Assembly (NCBI GenBank): GCA_002348095.1
Contig: DDYT01000021.1
Span: 1 to 33,246 of the forward strand
Direction of reading: 5' to 3'
Source of the DNA: Erysipelotrichaceae bacterium UBA2227
Lineage (GTDB): Bacteria; Bacillota_I; Bacilli_A; Erysipelotrichales; Erysipelotrichaceae
DNA length: 33,246 nucleotides
In this document: piece after piece, positions 24,922 to 33,109 of the stretch
How the letters are laid out: each line of letters begins with the position of its first letter
Numbering within the stretch: the stretch's first letter is position 1
The notes under the pieces: model-generated
Seen by the model: the letters and a program-made list of their open reading frames with translations, nothing else
Databases searched by the model: none
Told to the model about the DNA's origin: nothing
Made by a program: the position numbers and the translations under genes

Positions 24922-25218
24922 CTACCTGCGCATCCGATGTGTATTGCGATACGCTTTGTTCAACAAGGTTTCCATCAGTTCATGATATTCCGGATGAGAC
25001 GATTTACCCAACACGGTAATGAATCTTGGATCATGATGATGATCGGGATCTTCCATCGCATAATCCCACACATCATCAATGACCGTCGGATCGTCCAGTT
25101 CTACCAACGCGATCGCAGCTTCCGTCTTGATGGGCTCTGCACTTTGCATCATGATCTGATCCAACGCCGATACATCCTGATTGTCCTTCAACATCTCGAT
25201 ATCTTTGTTCGCATTCAT
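24922..25218 (-). CDS. Small HEAT-like acidic protein
   Basis: A 98-residue soluble protein. The ATG at 25218 has AAAGGAGG six bases upstream, so the longer open frame to 25263 is not used. It is acidic and helical, with segments resembling one or two HEAT repeats (ALDQIMMQSAEPIKTEAAIALVELDD-type, PTVIDDVWDYAMEDPDHH). A -10 TATAAT lies at 25284-25289, but no good -35 accompanies it. The 169-base gap to the zinc-ribbon gene makes cotranscription uncertain, though the shared HEAT character suggests a common function. Not assigned to a named family. Confidence 0.75.
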   Translation of the reverse strand: MNANKDIEMLKDNQDVSALDQIMMQSAEPIKTEAAIALVELDDPTVIDDVWDYAMEDPDHHHDPRFITVLGKSSHPEYHELMETLLNKAYRNTHRMRR

Positions 25219-25343
25219 AAAGAACCTCCTTTCTTGGTTGTCTGTTGTTGATGGATTGCGCATACAGTGCTTCTTATATGAAAATTATACTATGTTTTCT
25301 TGGTTTTTACCACGGACACACCATAAGATCCACTAAATCCCCC

Positions 25344-25358
25344 TGATTATGATAATCA
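25344..25358. promoter_or_regulatory. 7-1-7 palindrome resembling a Fur-family box
   Basis: TGATTAT-G-ATAATCA is a perfect 7-1-7 inverted repeat. The Bacillus Fur consensus is TGATAAT-N-ATTATCA, differing at one position per half. It lies 20 bases before the -35 of the metalloprotease operon and between divergent transcription units. Fur/PerR/Zur control is an inference. Confidence 0.45.
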
Positions 25359-25377
25359 CGTATCATTTTCAATTTCT

Positions 25378-25405
25378 TTGACACTGCACTGTAATGCTTT
25401 ATAAT
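25378..25405 (+). promoter_or_regulatory. Consensus sigma-A promoter of the metalloprotease operon
   Basis: TTGACA (25378-25383), 16-base spacer, TATAAT (25400-25405), 22 bases before the ATG. Both hexamers are perfect, the strongest promoter in the window. Confidence 0.85.
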
Positions 25406-25426
25406 AAAAGCAAAGGTGGCGAGCGT

Positions 25427-26503
25427 ATGAAAAAGTACATCCTGACCTCCGCCATCCTGTGGGTCATCTTATATTACGGCATCGTCCTGCGGATGCGCGG
25501 CTTTTATTTCATCGTATTTGTATCCGAATTCCTTAATATCATTCTGCTGTCTTTGTATATCGGAGCACTTTTTACTTTGTTTCGAAAAAATGTACCAAAC
25601 GACAAAACCCAGTTCAACGATATCGTCTATCTGACCTTATCTTCGGCACTGAGCATCTATCTTTTCAGAAACATTTACCTGCGACCGGAGATTTATCTGC
25701 CCTTAGCCATCGGTGCTTTGCTGGTTTTGCTTACCTTGACCAAACGGTCCAAACCAATTAAACTCAATGTCGTCGAGCGGCGAAAACTGTTCTTCTTCCG
25801 CCCGACTTCCCCTGAAGCTTTTAGGAAAGTCATGAAAATCACCTTGATATTACTGACCCTGACGATCCCAGTCACCCTGACCATTCAGTACTTCAATTGG
25901 GGTGTGTTGCCTTCGATTCAAGACAATCCGATTGAACGCCATCGCAACCGACCGGACTTCATCGTACTTAACTTACAGATATTAAAAAAGCTGGACCACC
26001 GGATTTACAAAGATCTGACAATCGAAGAACGCCTGGAAATCTTTCAGTTGGTCGAATATATCGAAGCGCACATGGAACGGCGTCCGCCCTATCGGATCAC
26101 CCATAAGCCCATGGCCATCTATCACTATGCCCAACACTACTATTACAGCGGTATCATCATCCTCAATACCTATCATCTGGAAAAACCGTTTGCCGGGATC
26201 ATGTTATACACTGTATTACACGAAGGACGCCACATCACTCAGGAATATCTGATCCAGAGCATTGACTGGACCTCACCCTTTGCGCAAACTTCAAAGAGTC
26301 TGGAACATGCCCGCAAGATCAAAGAAAACATTGAGAACTACTATCACTACGATTTATTCAATGACGATATCATCCGCTACCGCAATCAGTATGTCGAACT
26401 GGATGCGGATAACTTCGCCAGAGAAACGATAAAATTTTACGAGCAGTACATTGAAAATCTCTTCGATGATACCGGCACCGAACCTACAGGAGACAAACCA
26501 TGA
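25427..26503 (+). CDS. Putative membrane zinc metalloprotease (HEGRH)
   Basis: A 358-residue protein starting at the ATG after GGTGG, although the frame is open from 25394. Five hydrophobic segments occupy residues 1-160 (about 5-22, 28-52, 66-82, 89-105, 137-155). The following domain contains HEGRH (265-269), an HExxH zinc site, and ELDADNFARE (324-333) about 55 residues later, matching the third glutamate ligand (ExxxD-type) of gluzincin metallopeptidases. I do not recognise a named family. The stop overlaps the start of the STE24-like gene (ATGA), so two membrane metalloproteases are made together. Confidence 0.72.
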   Translation: MKKYILTSAILWVILYYGIVLRMRGFYFIVFVSEFLNIILLSLYIGALFTLFRKNVPNDKTQFNDIVYLTLSSALSIYLFRNIYLRPEIYLPLAIGALLVLLTLTKRSKPIKLNVVERRKLFFFRPTSPEAFRKVMKITLILLTLTIPVTLTIQYFNWGVLPSIQDNPIERHRNRPDFIVLNLQILKKLDHRIYKDLTIEERLEIFQLVEYIEAHMERRPPYRITHKPMAIYHYAQHYYYSGIIILNTYHLEKPFAGIMLYTVLHEGRHITQEYLIQSIDWTSPFAQTSKSLEHARKIKENIENYYHYDLFNDDIIRYRNQYVELDADNFARETIKFYEQYIENLFDDTGTEPTGDKP

Positions 26504-27717
26504 TCAACATCCTCACCCTAACGATCATCCTTGCCACATTCGCCTTCGATATGTGGCTTTCCATTCTAAACTACAGCCACCGCACCCAACCGATTCCGGA
26601 TAATGTCAAAGACATCTATGATAGCGAAAGTTATGCCCGCTGGCTGAATTACTCGATGGAAAACTTCCGACTGGGCATGATTGCCAAAGTCTTTTCGACC
26701 TTGCTGACCGTGCTGTTTCTTACCCTGGGATTTTTCCCGTGGCTCAACCGGATCGCATTATCGGTCAGTAGCGATCCGATTTACAGTGTGATGATTTTCA
26801 TCGGAGCGTATATGATACTCAACTCACTGCTAGATATACCCTTTTCCTATATCAAAAACTTCAGAATCGAAGAAAAATACGGGTTCAACAAAACTACCAA
26901 AAAGACATTTGTCTTGGATTTAGTGAAATCACTGGTCATGATGATCGTCTTGGGCGGCGGCATCCTTTATGTCCTTCTCACTCTTTACCTTCAAAGTGAT
27001 AACTTCATTTTATATACCTGGCTATTTCTGATCGTAATCATGGTATTCGTCAATATCTTATATACCAGGATATTCATCCGGATTTTCAACAAACTCACCC
27101 CATTGCCCGATGGCGAACTGAAAGATAAAATCATGGAATTCGCCCAAAAAACCGGCACTTCGATCAAAAGCATTTCGGTCATGGATGCTTCGCGACGGAC
27201 CAGAAAACTCAACGCCTTCTTCTCCGGATTCGGTAAGTTCAAGTCCATCGTACTGTTTGATAATCTGATTGAAAAGCTGAAAAGCGATGAAATCGTTGCT
27301 GTGCTGGCCCATGAAATCGGCCACGGCAAACACAAAGATACCGTACGAAATCTGTTTTTGGCCTTGGCACAGATGGGCGTCATGTTGGTTCTTTTACAAC
27401 TCTTTCTCTCTTGGGAAGCACTGTCGGTATCGTTTGGCTTTGAATCTGTCAACATCGGCTTCGGACTGATCTTATTTTCTGTCTTTCTTTCTCCCATCGA
27501 TATCCTGTTGGACATTCCCCTCTCCGCTCTCTCGCGCTGGGCCGAGTATCGGGCCGATGGCTATGCAAAGGAGCACGGCTATGGCACGGCGATGATCAGC
27601 GCCCTCAAGCGGCTGGCCCAAGAGAACTTTGCCAATCTGACCCCGCATCCGCTGATGGTCAAAATGACTTACTCCCATCCGCCGATCAGTCAGAGAATCA
27701 ACGCCTTACAAAAATGA
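26500..27717 (+). CDS. M48 family STE24-like membrane metalloprotease
   Basis: A 405-residue CAAX-prenyl-protease-1-like (STE24) enzyme. The N-terminal membrane domain (several segments, with IPFSYIKNFRIEEKYGFNKTT at 113-133, a hallmark of M48 N-domains) precedes the catalytic part: NAFFSGFG (238-245), LAHEIGHGKHKD (269-280, zinc site HEIGH 271-275) and WAEYRADGYA (347-356, E349 as third ligand), then THPLM- and SHPP-type tail (SHPPISQRI). Bacterial members are membrane quality-control proteases; prenylated substrates are not expected. Starts in the ATGA overlap with the preceding gene and ends at a strong terminator. Confidence 0.93.
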   Translation: MINILTLTIILATFAFDMWLSILNYSHRTQPIPDNVKDIYDSESYARWLNYSMENFRLGMIAKVFSTLLTVLFLTLGFFPWLNRIALSVSSDPIYSVMIFIGAYMILNSLLDIPFSYIKNFRIEEKYGFNKTTKKTFVLDLVKSLVMMIVLGGGILYVLLTLYLQSDNFILYTWLFLIVIMVFVNILYTRIFIRIFNKLTPLPDGELKDKIMEFAQKTGTSIKSISVMDASRRTRKLNAFFSGFGKFKSIVLFDNLIEKLKSDEIVAVLAHEIGHGKHKDTVRNLFLALAQMGVMLVLLQLFLSWEALSVSFGFESVNIGFGLILFSVFLSPIDILLDIPLSALSRWAEYRADGYAKEHGYGTAMISALKRLAQENFANLTPHPLMVKMTYSHPPISQRINALQK

Positions 27718-27742
27718 CCGTCCGAGATGGACGGTTTTTTTT
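27718..27742 (+). terminator. Rho-independent terminator of the metalloprotease operon
   Basis: CCGTCC (27718-27723), five-base loop, GGACGG (27729-27734), then eight T. It begins immediately at the stop codon of the STE24-like gene. Confidence 0.88.
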
Positions 27743-27751
27743 GTGCAAATG

Positions 27752-27780
27752 TTGACAAATTCTGTCAATCATACTAAAGT
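27752..27780 (+). promoter_or_regulatory. NatAB promoter with TTGAC-N7-GTCAA operator
   Basis: TTGACA (27752-27757) and, 17 bases on, TAAAGT (27775-27780) make a plausible promoter. The -35 is also the left arm of TTGACA-AATTC-TGTCAA (27752-27768), the same TTGAC-N7-GTCAA palindrome seen before the XRE gene. A bound repressor would block the promoter. Confidence 0.6.
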
Positions 27781-27803
27781 AAAAAAGACGCATGGAGGAT
27801 CTT

Positions 27804-28718
27804 ATGAAACTCGAAATCAAAAACATACATAAAAGCTTTTCCGGCAAGCAGATATTGCATGATGTCAGCTTCACCGTCACCACCGGCAAAGCCATGGGCT
27901 TTCTCGGCCGTAACGGCGCCGGAAAAACCACGACCATCCGCGCTTTGATGGACGTCTTCAAAGCGGACGCCGGACACTTCGTACTCGACGGAAAACCTTT
28001 TGACCCACGCAAATTCAATATCGGCTACCTGCCGGAAGAACGGGGCATGTACGCCAAAGAAAAAATACTGAACCAGCTCGTCTATTTTGCAGAGCTGCGC
28101 GGCATTAAAAAAGCCGCAGCCAAGGCTTCCGGCGAATACTGGCTCAAACGCTTTGAACTTGACTACGCCAAAAACCACAAACTCGAAACCTTGTCCAAAG
28201 GGAATCAACAGAAAGTACAGATCGCCCAGGCACTCATCGGCGATCCTGACATCCTGATTTTTGATGAACCGTTCAGCGGACTGGACCCGGTCAACTCCCA
28301 GGTACTCAAAGATGTCATCCGCGAGAAAATCGCTGAAGGCAAACTGGTCATCTTTTCTTCGCATCAGATGACCTACGTCGAGGAGTTCTGCGATGAAATC
28401 ACGCTGATCGAAAAAGGCCGGATCATTCTATCCGGAAACCTGGATGAAATCAAAAATGAACTGGGCAAATCCAAAATCAGACTTAAATCTCTTAATTTCG
28501 ATAACGGAGAGCTGAAAGAAAAACTGATGCACATGGCTCAGGGTCTAGATATCAGCCAGGACAAACACAGCCTCATCATTCATTTACCCGAAAACAACAA
28601 CCTGAGCAACTTCTTACGTCAGTGTCTGAGCGCCGGGATCGACATCGAACTGATCAGTCCATACCAGCCCTCGCTGACCGACATCTTTATTTGGAAAGTA
28701 GGTGAAGAACATGCATAA
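27804..28718 (+). CDS. ABC transporter ATP-binding protein (NatA-type)
   Basis: A 304-residue ATPase. Walker A GRNGAGKTT (35-43), signature LSKGNQQ (130-136), Walker B LIFDEP (151-156) and H-loop SSHQ (185-188) are all intact. The sequence (IGYLPEERGMYAKEKI, LSKGNQQKVQIAQAL) is typical of the NatA group that exports Na+ or other substrates with a NatB-type permease. The ATG at 27804 has GGAGG five bases upstream; an earlier ATG at 27792 lies within that site. Overlaps the permease start by eight bases. Substrate cannot be read from the ATPase. Confidence 0.92.
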   Translation: MKLEIKNIHKSFSGKQILHDVSFTVTTGKAMGFLGRNGAGKTTTIRALMDVFKADAGHFVLDGKPFDPRKFNIGYLPEERGMYAKEKILNQLVYFAELRGIKKAAAKASGEYWLKRFELDYAKNHKLETLSKGNQQKVQIAQALIGDPDILIFDEPFSGLDPVNSQVLKDVIREKIAEGKLVIFSSHQMTYVEEFCDEITLIEKGRIILSGNLDEIKNELGKSKIRLKSLNFDNGELKEKLMHMAQGLDISQDKHSLIIHLPENNNLSNFLRQCLSAGIDIELISPYQPSLTDIFIWKVGEEHA

Positions 28719-29946
28719 CATTTTTAAAGTATTCGCCTTCGAACTGAAAAGCATATTATCGAAAAAAAGCATCATCATCACCACCGCGATCATCAGTATC
28801 GTCCTGCTTATAGCGACGACCATCCCTACGATCTTACAAATGTTTGATAACGGTGAAGAGAACCCGCAGCCCACTGATAAAATCTCCCTGATGGGATCGG
28901 GCATCGTCATTGCCAATGAAGCGATCACATTGGCAGAACTTGAAATTTTCTTTCGGGACATCACGATTTATGACAGTGAAAGCGAAGTTCGAAAGGCACT
29001 GAACGACGAGAAAATCGTACAGGCCTATATCATTACCTCCCCGACCGCCTTTACGACCATCGTCGTCAACCGCGACTTATATTCCAACGCATCATTCCCA
29101 ATACGAAACGCCCTGACCCAGCTTCAGATTCGACGCAACCTGATCGAACTCGACCTGGATCCGATCGCGGTCAGTCAGGCTTACAATGTGAATATCAGCG
29201 TAAATGAAATAGTCATCGGGAAAGATGCCAGCGACAGCTTTCTGATTGCCTACGTACTGATGTTTGCGGTGTATATGCTCGTCATCATGTACGGAGCGAT
29301 GGTTTCCACCTCGGTCGCCCGCGAAAAAGACAACCGCACGATGGAACTGCTCATCACCTCCACCAAACCGGACGCCCTGATCATCGGAAAGGTGCTGGCC
29401 AACGGATTGGCCGGAGTCTTGCAGTTTGGCTTTGTCATGATCATCGGAGTCATCGGAATATTCGTCAACCGAGTCAACTATCCCGGCGAGTTACTGTCGA
29501 TGGTACTTGGCGGACTGCGCTTTGATTCCCTTCTTGTATTTTTGATTTTTACCTTCTTTGGTTATCTGCTCTACTTATTTATATATGCATCCTTGGGATC
29601 ACTGGTAAGCAAGATGGAAGATGTCTCATCTTCCGTCGCTCCGATCACCCTGCTGTTTATAGCGGCCTATGTCATTGCCAGCCTCGGATTGCAGATGCCC
29701 GAGATCATGTTGGTGAAAATCGGCTCATACGTGCCCTTTACCGCCATCCTGGCCATGCCGGTCCGCTATTTTCTGACTGCAGTCAGCTGGCTGGAACTGG
29801 CGGTCTCACTTACCCTGATGACATTGACCGCTTGGCTGTTTGCGCGCATTTCCATTGACATTTATCGGTTGGGATCGCTCAACTACGGAAATAAAATGTC
29901 CTTTGTCAAAGCCTTAAAACTGATTCGCGAAGACAAACGAAAATAA
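28711..29946 (+). CDS. ABC-2 type transporter permease (NatB-type)
   Basis: A 411-residue permease. The first hydrophobic segment (about 21-45, IIITTAIISIVLLIATTIPTI) is followed by an extracytoplasmic domain of about 150 residues, then five membrane segments starting near FLIAYVLMFAVYMLVIMYGAMV, with the ABC-2 hallmark VAREKDNRTMELLITSTKPDALIIGKVLAN. This layout is that of NatB/ABC-2 exporters. ATG at 28711 has AGGTGA five bases upstream; GTG at 28702 is less likely. It ends at a hairpin that also belongs to the antisense small RNA described next. Confidence 0.91.
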   Translation: MHNIFKVFAFELKSILSKKSIIITTAIISIVLLIATTIPTILQMFDNGEENPQPTDKISLMGSGIVIANEAITLAELEIFFRDITIYDSESEVRKALNDEKIVQAYIITSPTAFTTIVVNRDLYSNASFPIRNALTQLQIRRNLIELDLDPIAVSQAYNVNISVNEIVIGKDASDSFLIAYVLMFAVYMLVIMYGAMVSTSVAREKDNRTMELLITSTKPDALIIGKVLANGLAGVLQFGFVMIIGVIGIFVNRVNYPGELLSMVLGGLRFDSLLVFLIFTFFGYLLYLFIYASLGSLVSKMEDVSSSVAPITLLFIAAYVIASLGLQMPEIMLVKIGSYVPFTAILAMPVRYFLTAVSWLELAVSLTLMTLTAWLFARISIDIYRLGSLNYGNKMSFVKALKLIREDKRK

Positions 29947-30002
29947 AAGGACACCGTGGTGTCCTTATATGATTGCGTGTGTGGGGGGGATAGAGCAATC
30001 AC
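29941..30002 (-). ncRNA. Small RNA A: C-run hairpin plus terminator
   Basis: Predicted transcript of about 62 bases from near 30002. Its 5' part folds into a seven-base perfect stem (TGATTGC/GCAATCA; plus-strand arms 29970-29976 and 29995-30001) whose 18-base loop holds seven consecutive C on the RNA. The 3' part is a terminator (AAGGACAC/GTGTCCTT, 29947-29966) followed by TTATTT. An extended -10 promoter precedes it. A paralogue with the same layout lies about 130 bases upstream. Exposed C-runs in Gram-positive small RNAs pair with G-rich ribosome sites; that function is inferred. The 3' end overlaps the natB stop in antisense. Confidence 0.6.
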
Positions 30003-30008
30003 ACTATT

Positions 30009-30037
30009 ATCATATCAGACAGTTATTCATTATTCAA
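30009..30037 (-). promoter_or_regulatory. Promoter of small RNA A
   Basis: Minus strand: TTGAAT (30032-30037), 17-base spacer, TATGAT (30009-30014) with an upstream TG (TGATATGAT). Start site expected near 30002, exactly at the base of the C-loop hairpin. Confidence 0.6.
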
Positions 30038-30060
30038 CAGAATATCTGAATAAAAATTGA

Positions 30061-30132
30061 AAAAATAAAAAATGACACCTCGCGGTGTCACTTTTTGGGT
30101 ACTGTAATCATCCTTGGGGGAAAGATAATTAC
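30061..30132 (-). ncRNA. Small RNA B: C-run hairpin plus terminator
   Basis: Predicted transcript of about 72 bases from near 30132. A nine-base stem with one G-U pair (GTAATTATC/GATGATTAC; plus-strand arms 30124-30132 and 30104-30112) encloses an 11-base loop TTTCCCCCAAG. After a linker with ACCC comes TGACACC-gcga-GGTGTCA (30073-30090) and a long T-tract (TTTTTTATTTTT), a textbook terminator. The same promoter-hairpin-terminator plan as small RNA A, although primary sequence is diverged, indicates an old tandem duplication. The terminator also has CTTTTT on the plus strand and could act both ways. Confidence 0.65.
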
Positions 30133-30138
30133 ACTAGT

Positions 30139-30167
30139 ATATTAGCACGAGTTAAACGATTTATCAA
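30139..30167 (-). promoter_or_regulatory. Promoter of small RNA B
   Basis: Minus strand: TTGATA (30162-30167), 17-base spacer, extended -10 TGCTAATAT (30139-30147). The expected start near 30132 coincides with the first base of the hairpin stem. Confidence 0.6.
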
Positions 30168-30210
30168 TAGTAAACACTTTGAAAATCAAAGATTTTATCT
30201 CTCCACCCAT

Positions 30211-30226
30211 ATTTCACAAGTGAAAT
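30211..30226. repeat. Palindrome ATTTCAC-AA-GTGAAAT
   Basis: Perfect seven-base arms with a two-base spacer in the pepF/small RNA intergenic region (29947-30439). It is 166 bases before the pepF promoter, too far for a simple operator of that gene. The rest of 30170-30390 shows nothing else I can support. Confidence 0.4.
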
Positions 30227-30391
30227 TCCGTCGCTGGTCGCTTATGCATAATATAAGTTGAAAAGTGAATTTTAATTCATGTTTCATCTGTCTGCACGGG
30301 TACTCTATTCAAGTTTCTCTGTTGCTTGTTAAAATATGAGAAAGCATCACATACTTCAAACCCCTTTCCAGTTGAATTTATGATGACTTGA

Positions 30392-30420
30392 CTGACTCAT
30401 CGGGCAAAACGATGTATAAT
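30392..30420 (+). promoter_or_regulatory. Promoter of the pepF gene
   Basis: CTGACT (30392-30397), 17-base spacer, TATAAT (30415-30420), 19 bases before the ATG at 30440. Confidence 0.65.
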
Positions 30421-30439
30421 AAAAACATCGGAGGAAATT

Positions 30440-32248
30440 ATGACAAAAAAACAATACGCACGAAGTGAAGTCAATATCGCAGATACCTGGGATCTGACAT
30501 CGCTGTATCCACATGAAGAAGCTTTTGAAACGGACTTGAAAACTGCCAGCCAGATGGCCCTGGACATTGAAGCAAAGTACAAAGACAGGCTGACCGACGC
30601 AGCAACGATCAATGCGTGTCTGGACGATTTTAAACTGCTTTTAGAAAAGGCATACCGCGTCATGACCTATGCCTCGCTGTTTGTCAGTGAAGATCAGACC
30701 AACAGCAAAAACGTCCAAAGACAAATGACCGTCGGAAATATGATGAGTACCTTTGGTGCAAAGATCAGTTTCATCTCATCACAAATCTCGCAAGCCGATC
30801 CGGCTGTGCTGACATTGGCAAAAGAGCAGAGCAAAGAGAATGCCCATTATCTGGAAGACATCCTGCGCGAAAAGCCGTATATGCTCCATCCGGAAGTAGA
30901 GAGCGTCCTTTCTGCACTTCAGCCGGTCTTGGGTGCACCGTATATGATTTATAACCGGGCGAAACTGGCGGATATGGACTTTAAAACCTTTTCTGCTCAA
31001 GGCAAAGAATTTCCGCTGAGCTTCGTCCTGTTTGAAAACGAGTGGGAATTTGAAACCGACCACGAAGTCCGCCGTGGCGCATTCACGGCCTTTAGCAACA
31101 AACTGAAAGAGTATCAGCACACCGTAAGCGCAGCCTATCAGACCCAAATCCAAAAAGAAAAGATCATGGCTTCTTTGCGCGGCTTTAACTCCGTCATCGA
31201 CAGTCTGCTCTTTGATCAAGAGGTCAATCAGGATTTATACAATCGCCAGATCGATGTCATCATGGAAAAACTGGCACCGCACATGCGCAAATACGCCAAA
31301 CTGCTACAACGCATCCATAAACTGGATAACATGACGTTTGCGGATTTGAAACTGGCCGTCGATCCGGACTTTGAACCGGAAATCACCGTCGAACAGTCCA
31401 AACAGTACATTCTGGAAGGATTATCGGTATTGGGTGAGGAATATGCCGATATGATCAAACGGGCTTACAGTGAACGCTGGATCGACTTTGTCCAAAACAT
31501 CGGAAAATCCACCGGAGCCTTCTGCTCCTCCCCCTACGGCGTTCATCCGTATATCCTGATCAGCTGGACCCAACGGATGCGCGAATGCTTCGTACTGGCG
31601 CATGAACTGGGCCATGCAGGACATTTCTATCTGGCCCAACAAGAACAAAATATCCTAAACACCCGCCCTTCCCTTTACTTTATCGAAGCCCCCTCGACGA
31701 TGAATGAAATGCTGATGGCCAATCATCTGATGAAAACCTCGGATGACCCACGACTCAAACGCTGGGTGCTGGCCACGATGATCAGCCGCACATACTACCA
31801 TAACTTCGTCACACATTTGCTTGAGGCCGCTTTTCAGCGCGAAGTGTATCGGATCATCGATGCGGGCGGAGCAGTCGTCGCCCAAACCCTGAGCAAAATC
31901 AAAAAAGACGTACTCACCAAATTCTGGGGAGACACCGTCGAGATCACCGAAGGAGCCGAACTGACCTGGATGAGACAGCCGCATTACTACATGGGCTTAT
32001 ATCCGTATACTTACAGCGCCGGACTGACGATCGCAACGGAAGTCAGCCGTCGTTTACTGGAAGATCCATCAGCCATCGAAGACTGGAAAAACGTCCTGAA
32101 AGCCGGCGGAACCCAATCACCGGTCGAACTTGCCAAGATGGCCAAGGTCGATATCACCACCGATCAGCCGTTGCTCAACACCATCGAGCATATCGGACAT
32201 TTGATCGATCAGATCATCGAGCTGACCGTTCAAATCGAAAACACATAA
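30440..32248 (+). CDS. pepF: Oligoendopeptidase F (M3 family)
   Basis: A 602-residue cytoplasmic zinc metallopeptidase that cuts short peptides. The catalytic site HELGH (388-392, in CFVLAHELGHAGH) and the downstream FIEAPSTMNEMLM (415-427, E416 the third metal ligand) are intact. The N-terminus (WDLTSLYPHEEAFETDL) and tail (YPYTYSAGLTIATEVSRRL) are characteristic of PepF, and length matches the family. GGAGG precedes the ATG by about six bases. Single-gene unit with its own promoter and a terminator shared with the convergent hydrolase gene. Confidence 0.95.
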   Translation: MTKKQYARSEVNIADTWDLTSLYPHEEAFETDLKTASQMALDIEAKYKDRLTDAATINACLDDFKLLLEKAYRVMTYASLFVSEDQTNSKNVQRQMTVGNMMSTFGAKISFISSQISQADPAVLTLAKEQSKENAHYLEDILREKPYMLHPEVESVLSALQPVLGAPYMIYNRAKLADMDFKTFSAQGKEFPLSFVLFENEWEFETDHEVRRGAFTAFSNKLKEYQHTVSAAYQTQIQKEKIMASLRGFNSVIDSLLFDQEVNQDLYNRQIDVIMEKLAPHMRKYAKLLQRIHKLDNMTFADLKLAVDPDFEPEITVEQSKQYILEGLSVLGEEYADMIKRAYSERWIDFVQNIGKSTGAFCSSPYGVHPYILISWTQRMRECFVLAHELGHAGHFYLAQQEQNILNTRPSLYFIEAPSTMNEMLMANHLMKTSDDPRLKRWVLATMISRTYYHNFVTHLLEAAFQREVYRIIDAGGAVVAQTLSKIKKDVLTKFWGDTVEITEGAELTWMRQPHYYMGLYPYTYSAGLTIATEVSRRLLEDPSAIEDWKNVLKAGGTQSPVELAKMAKVDITTDQPLLNTIEHIGHLIDQIIELTVQIENT

Positions 32249-32252
32249 AAAC

Positions 32253-32272
32253 AGCGCACCGCAAGGTGCGCT
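32253..32272. terminator. Bidirectional terminator between pepF and the MBL-fold gene
   Basis: AGCGCACC-gcaa-GGTGCGCT, a perfect eight-base stem with a GCAA loop, follows the pepF stop by four bases. T-rich tails are present on both strands (CTTTG on plus, TGTTTTTATG on minus), the minus one better. Confidence 0.8.
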
Positions 32273-32279
32273 TTGACAT

Positions 32280-33101
32280 CTAAACTTCGATCGACTCCCC
32301 GGTACTGAGATACTCGATCTGATCTTTCATGATGACTTTAAGAAAACTGTACGCCGGAATTCCGGTACAGTGACATGTATAAAACTTACTGAACGTATTC
32401 ATCAGCTCTTTTGCAAGTGTCTCGAGGATGGCCGCACTTTCATACGTATTGGTTACTTTGTTATGAAGATGAAAACCGCCGATCACGGCATCACACAGGA
32501 TTCCGTATTTATCTTTCAGATAGGTCAGTACATTGAGAATACCGCGGTGGGCACATCCGGCCAACAGGACAAACTTGCCATCTTCCTCAATGACCAAATG
32601 CTGTTCATGAGCAAAATCATCCAAAATGTACTTTCCGTCTTTTTCTTTAAACAGAGACTTATTTCCGGAAGGCAATGGAAAGTAACCCCACACATCACTG
32701 AAAATCAGACAGGGATCGACTTTTAGTTGTGCATCGACAAACACCAGACGATCCAGATGTGCCCGCGAAATATGGATGCCGATGCTCTCATGTTCGCCGT
32801 TGGGCCGCAAAGCGACATGATCATTGCTTGCCTTGGCCGAAAGATACACAAGACTTTTCTCATTGAGATTTAAAAACGCATTGATCCCCCCGCCATGATC
32901 ATAATGACCGTGCGAAAGCACACACATATCCACTTCAGAAAGGTCGATGCCCAGCGCTTTGGCATTATGAATAAACGCACCATCCGCCCCGGTATCAAAT
33001 AAGATTTTCTTTCCTTTGGTTTCAATCAGAAGCGACAGCCCGTGCTGCTTGATCAACCCCTCAATACTGCATTCATTATCGATCAGTGATGTAATTTTCA
33101 T
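32280..33101 (-). CDS. Metallo-beta-lactamase fold hydrolase (COG1237-like)
   Basis: A 273-residue enzyme. From the ATG at 33101: LLIETKGKKILFDTGADG (24-41), the metal-binding SHGHYDHGGG (63-72, H64, H66, D68, H69), then AGCAHRGILN and IGGFHLH supplying further ligands. The TGCAHxG and GGFHL blocks place it with COG1237 proteins, sometimes annotated as dihydropterin-ribofuranosyl-aminobenzene phosphate synthase-like; the actual substrate is unknown. An in-frame TTG at 33116 is unlikely. There is no ribosome site before the ATG, and a -10-like GATAAT lies seven bases upstream, so the mRNA may be leaderless. A long palindrome covers the promoter. Confidence 0.88.
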   Translation of the reverse strand: MKITSLIDNECSIEGLIKQHGLSLLIETKGKKILFDTGADGAFIHNAKALGIDLSEVDMCVLSHGHYDHGGGINAFLNLNEKSLVYLSAKASNDHVALRPNGEHESIGIHISRAHLDRLVFVDAQLKVDPCLIFSDVWGYFPLPSGNKSLFKEKDGKYILDDFAHEQHLVIEEDGKFVLLAGCAHRGILNVLTYLKDKYGILCDAVIGGFHLHNKVTNTYESAAILETLAKELMNTFSKFYTCHCTGIPAYSFLKVIMKDQIEYLSTGESIEV

Positions 33102-33109
33102 GGTTCGTA

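Noticed and set aside
27774..28364. A 196-codon minus-strand frame opposite natA
   Set aside because: The plus frame has intact ABC motifs, ribosome site and promoter; the opposite frame is a shadow.
30388..30393. TTGACT as the -35 of the pepF promoter
   Set aside because: It is 21 bases from the -10; CTGACT four bases further on gives the normal 17-base spacing.
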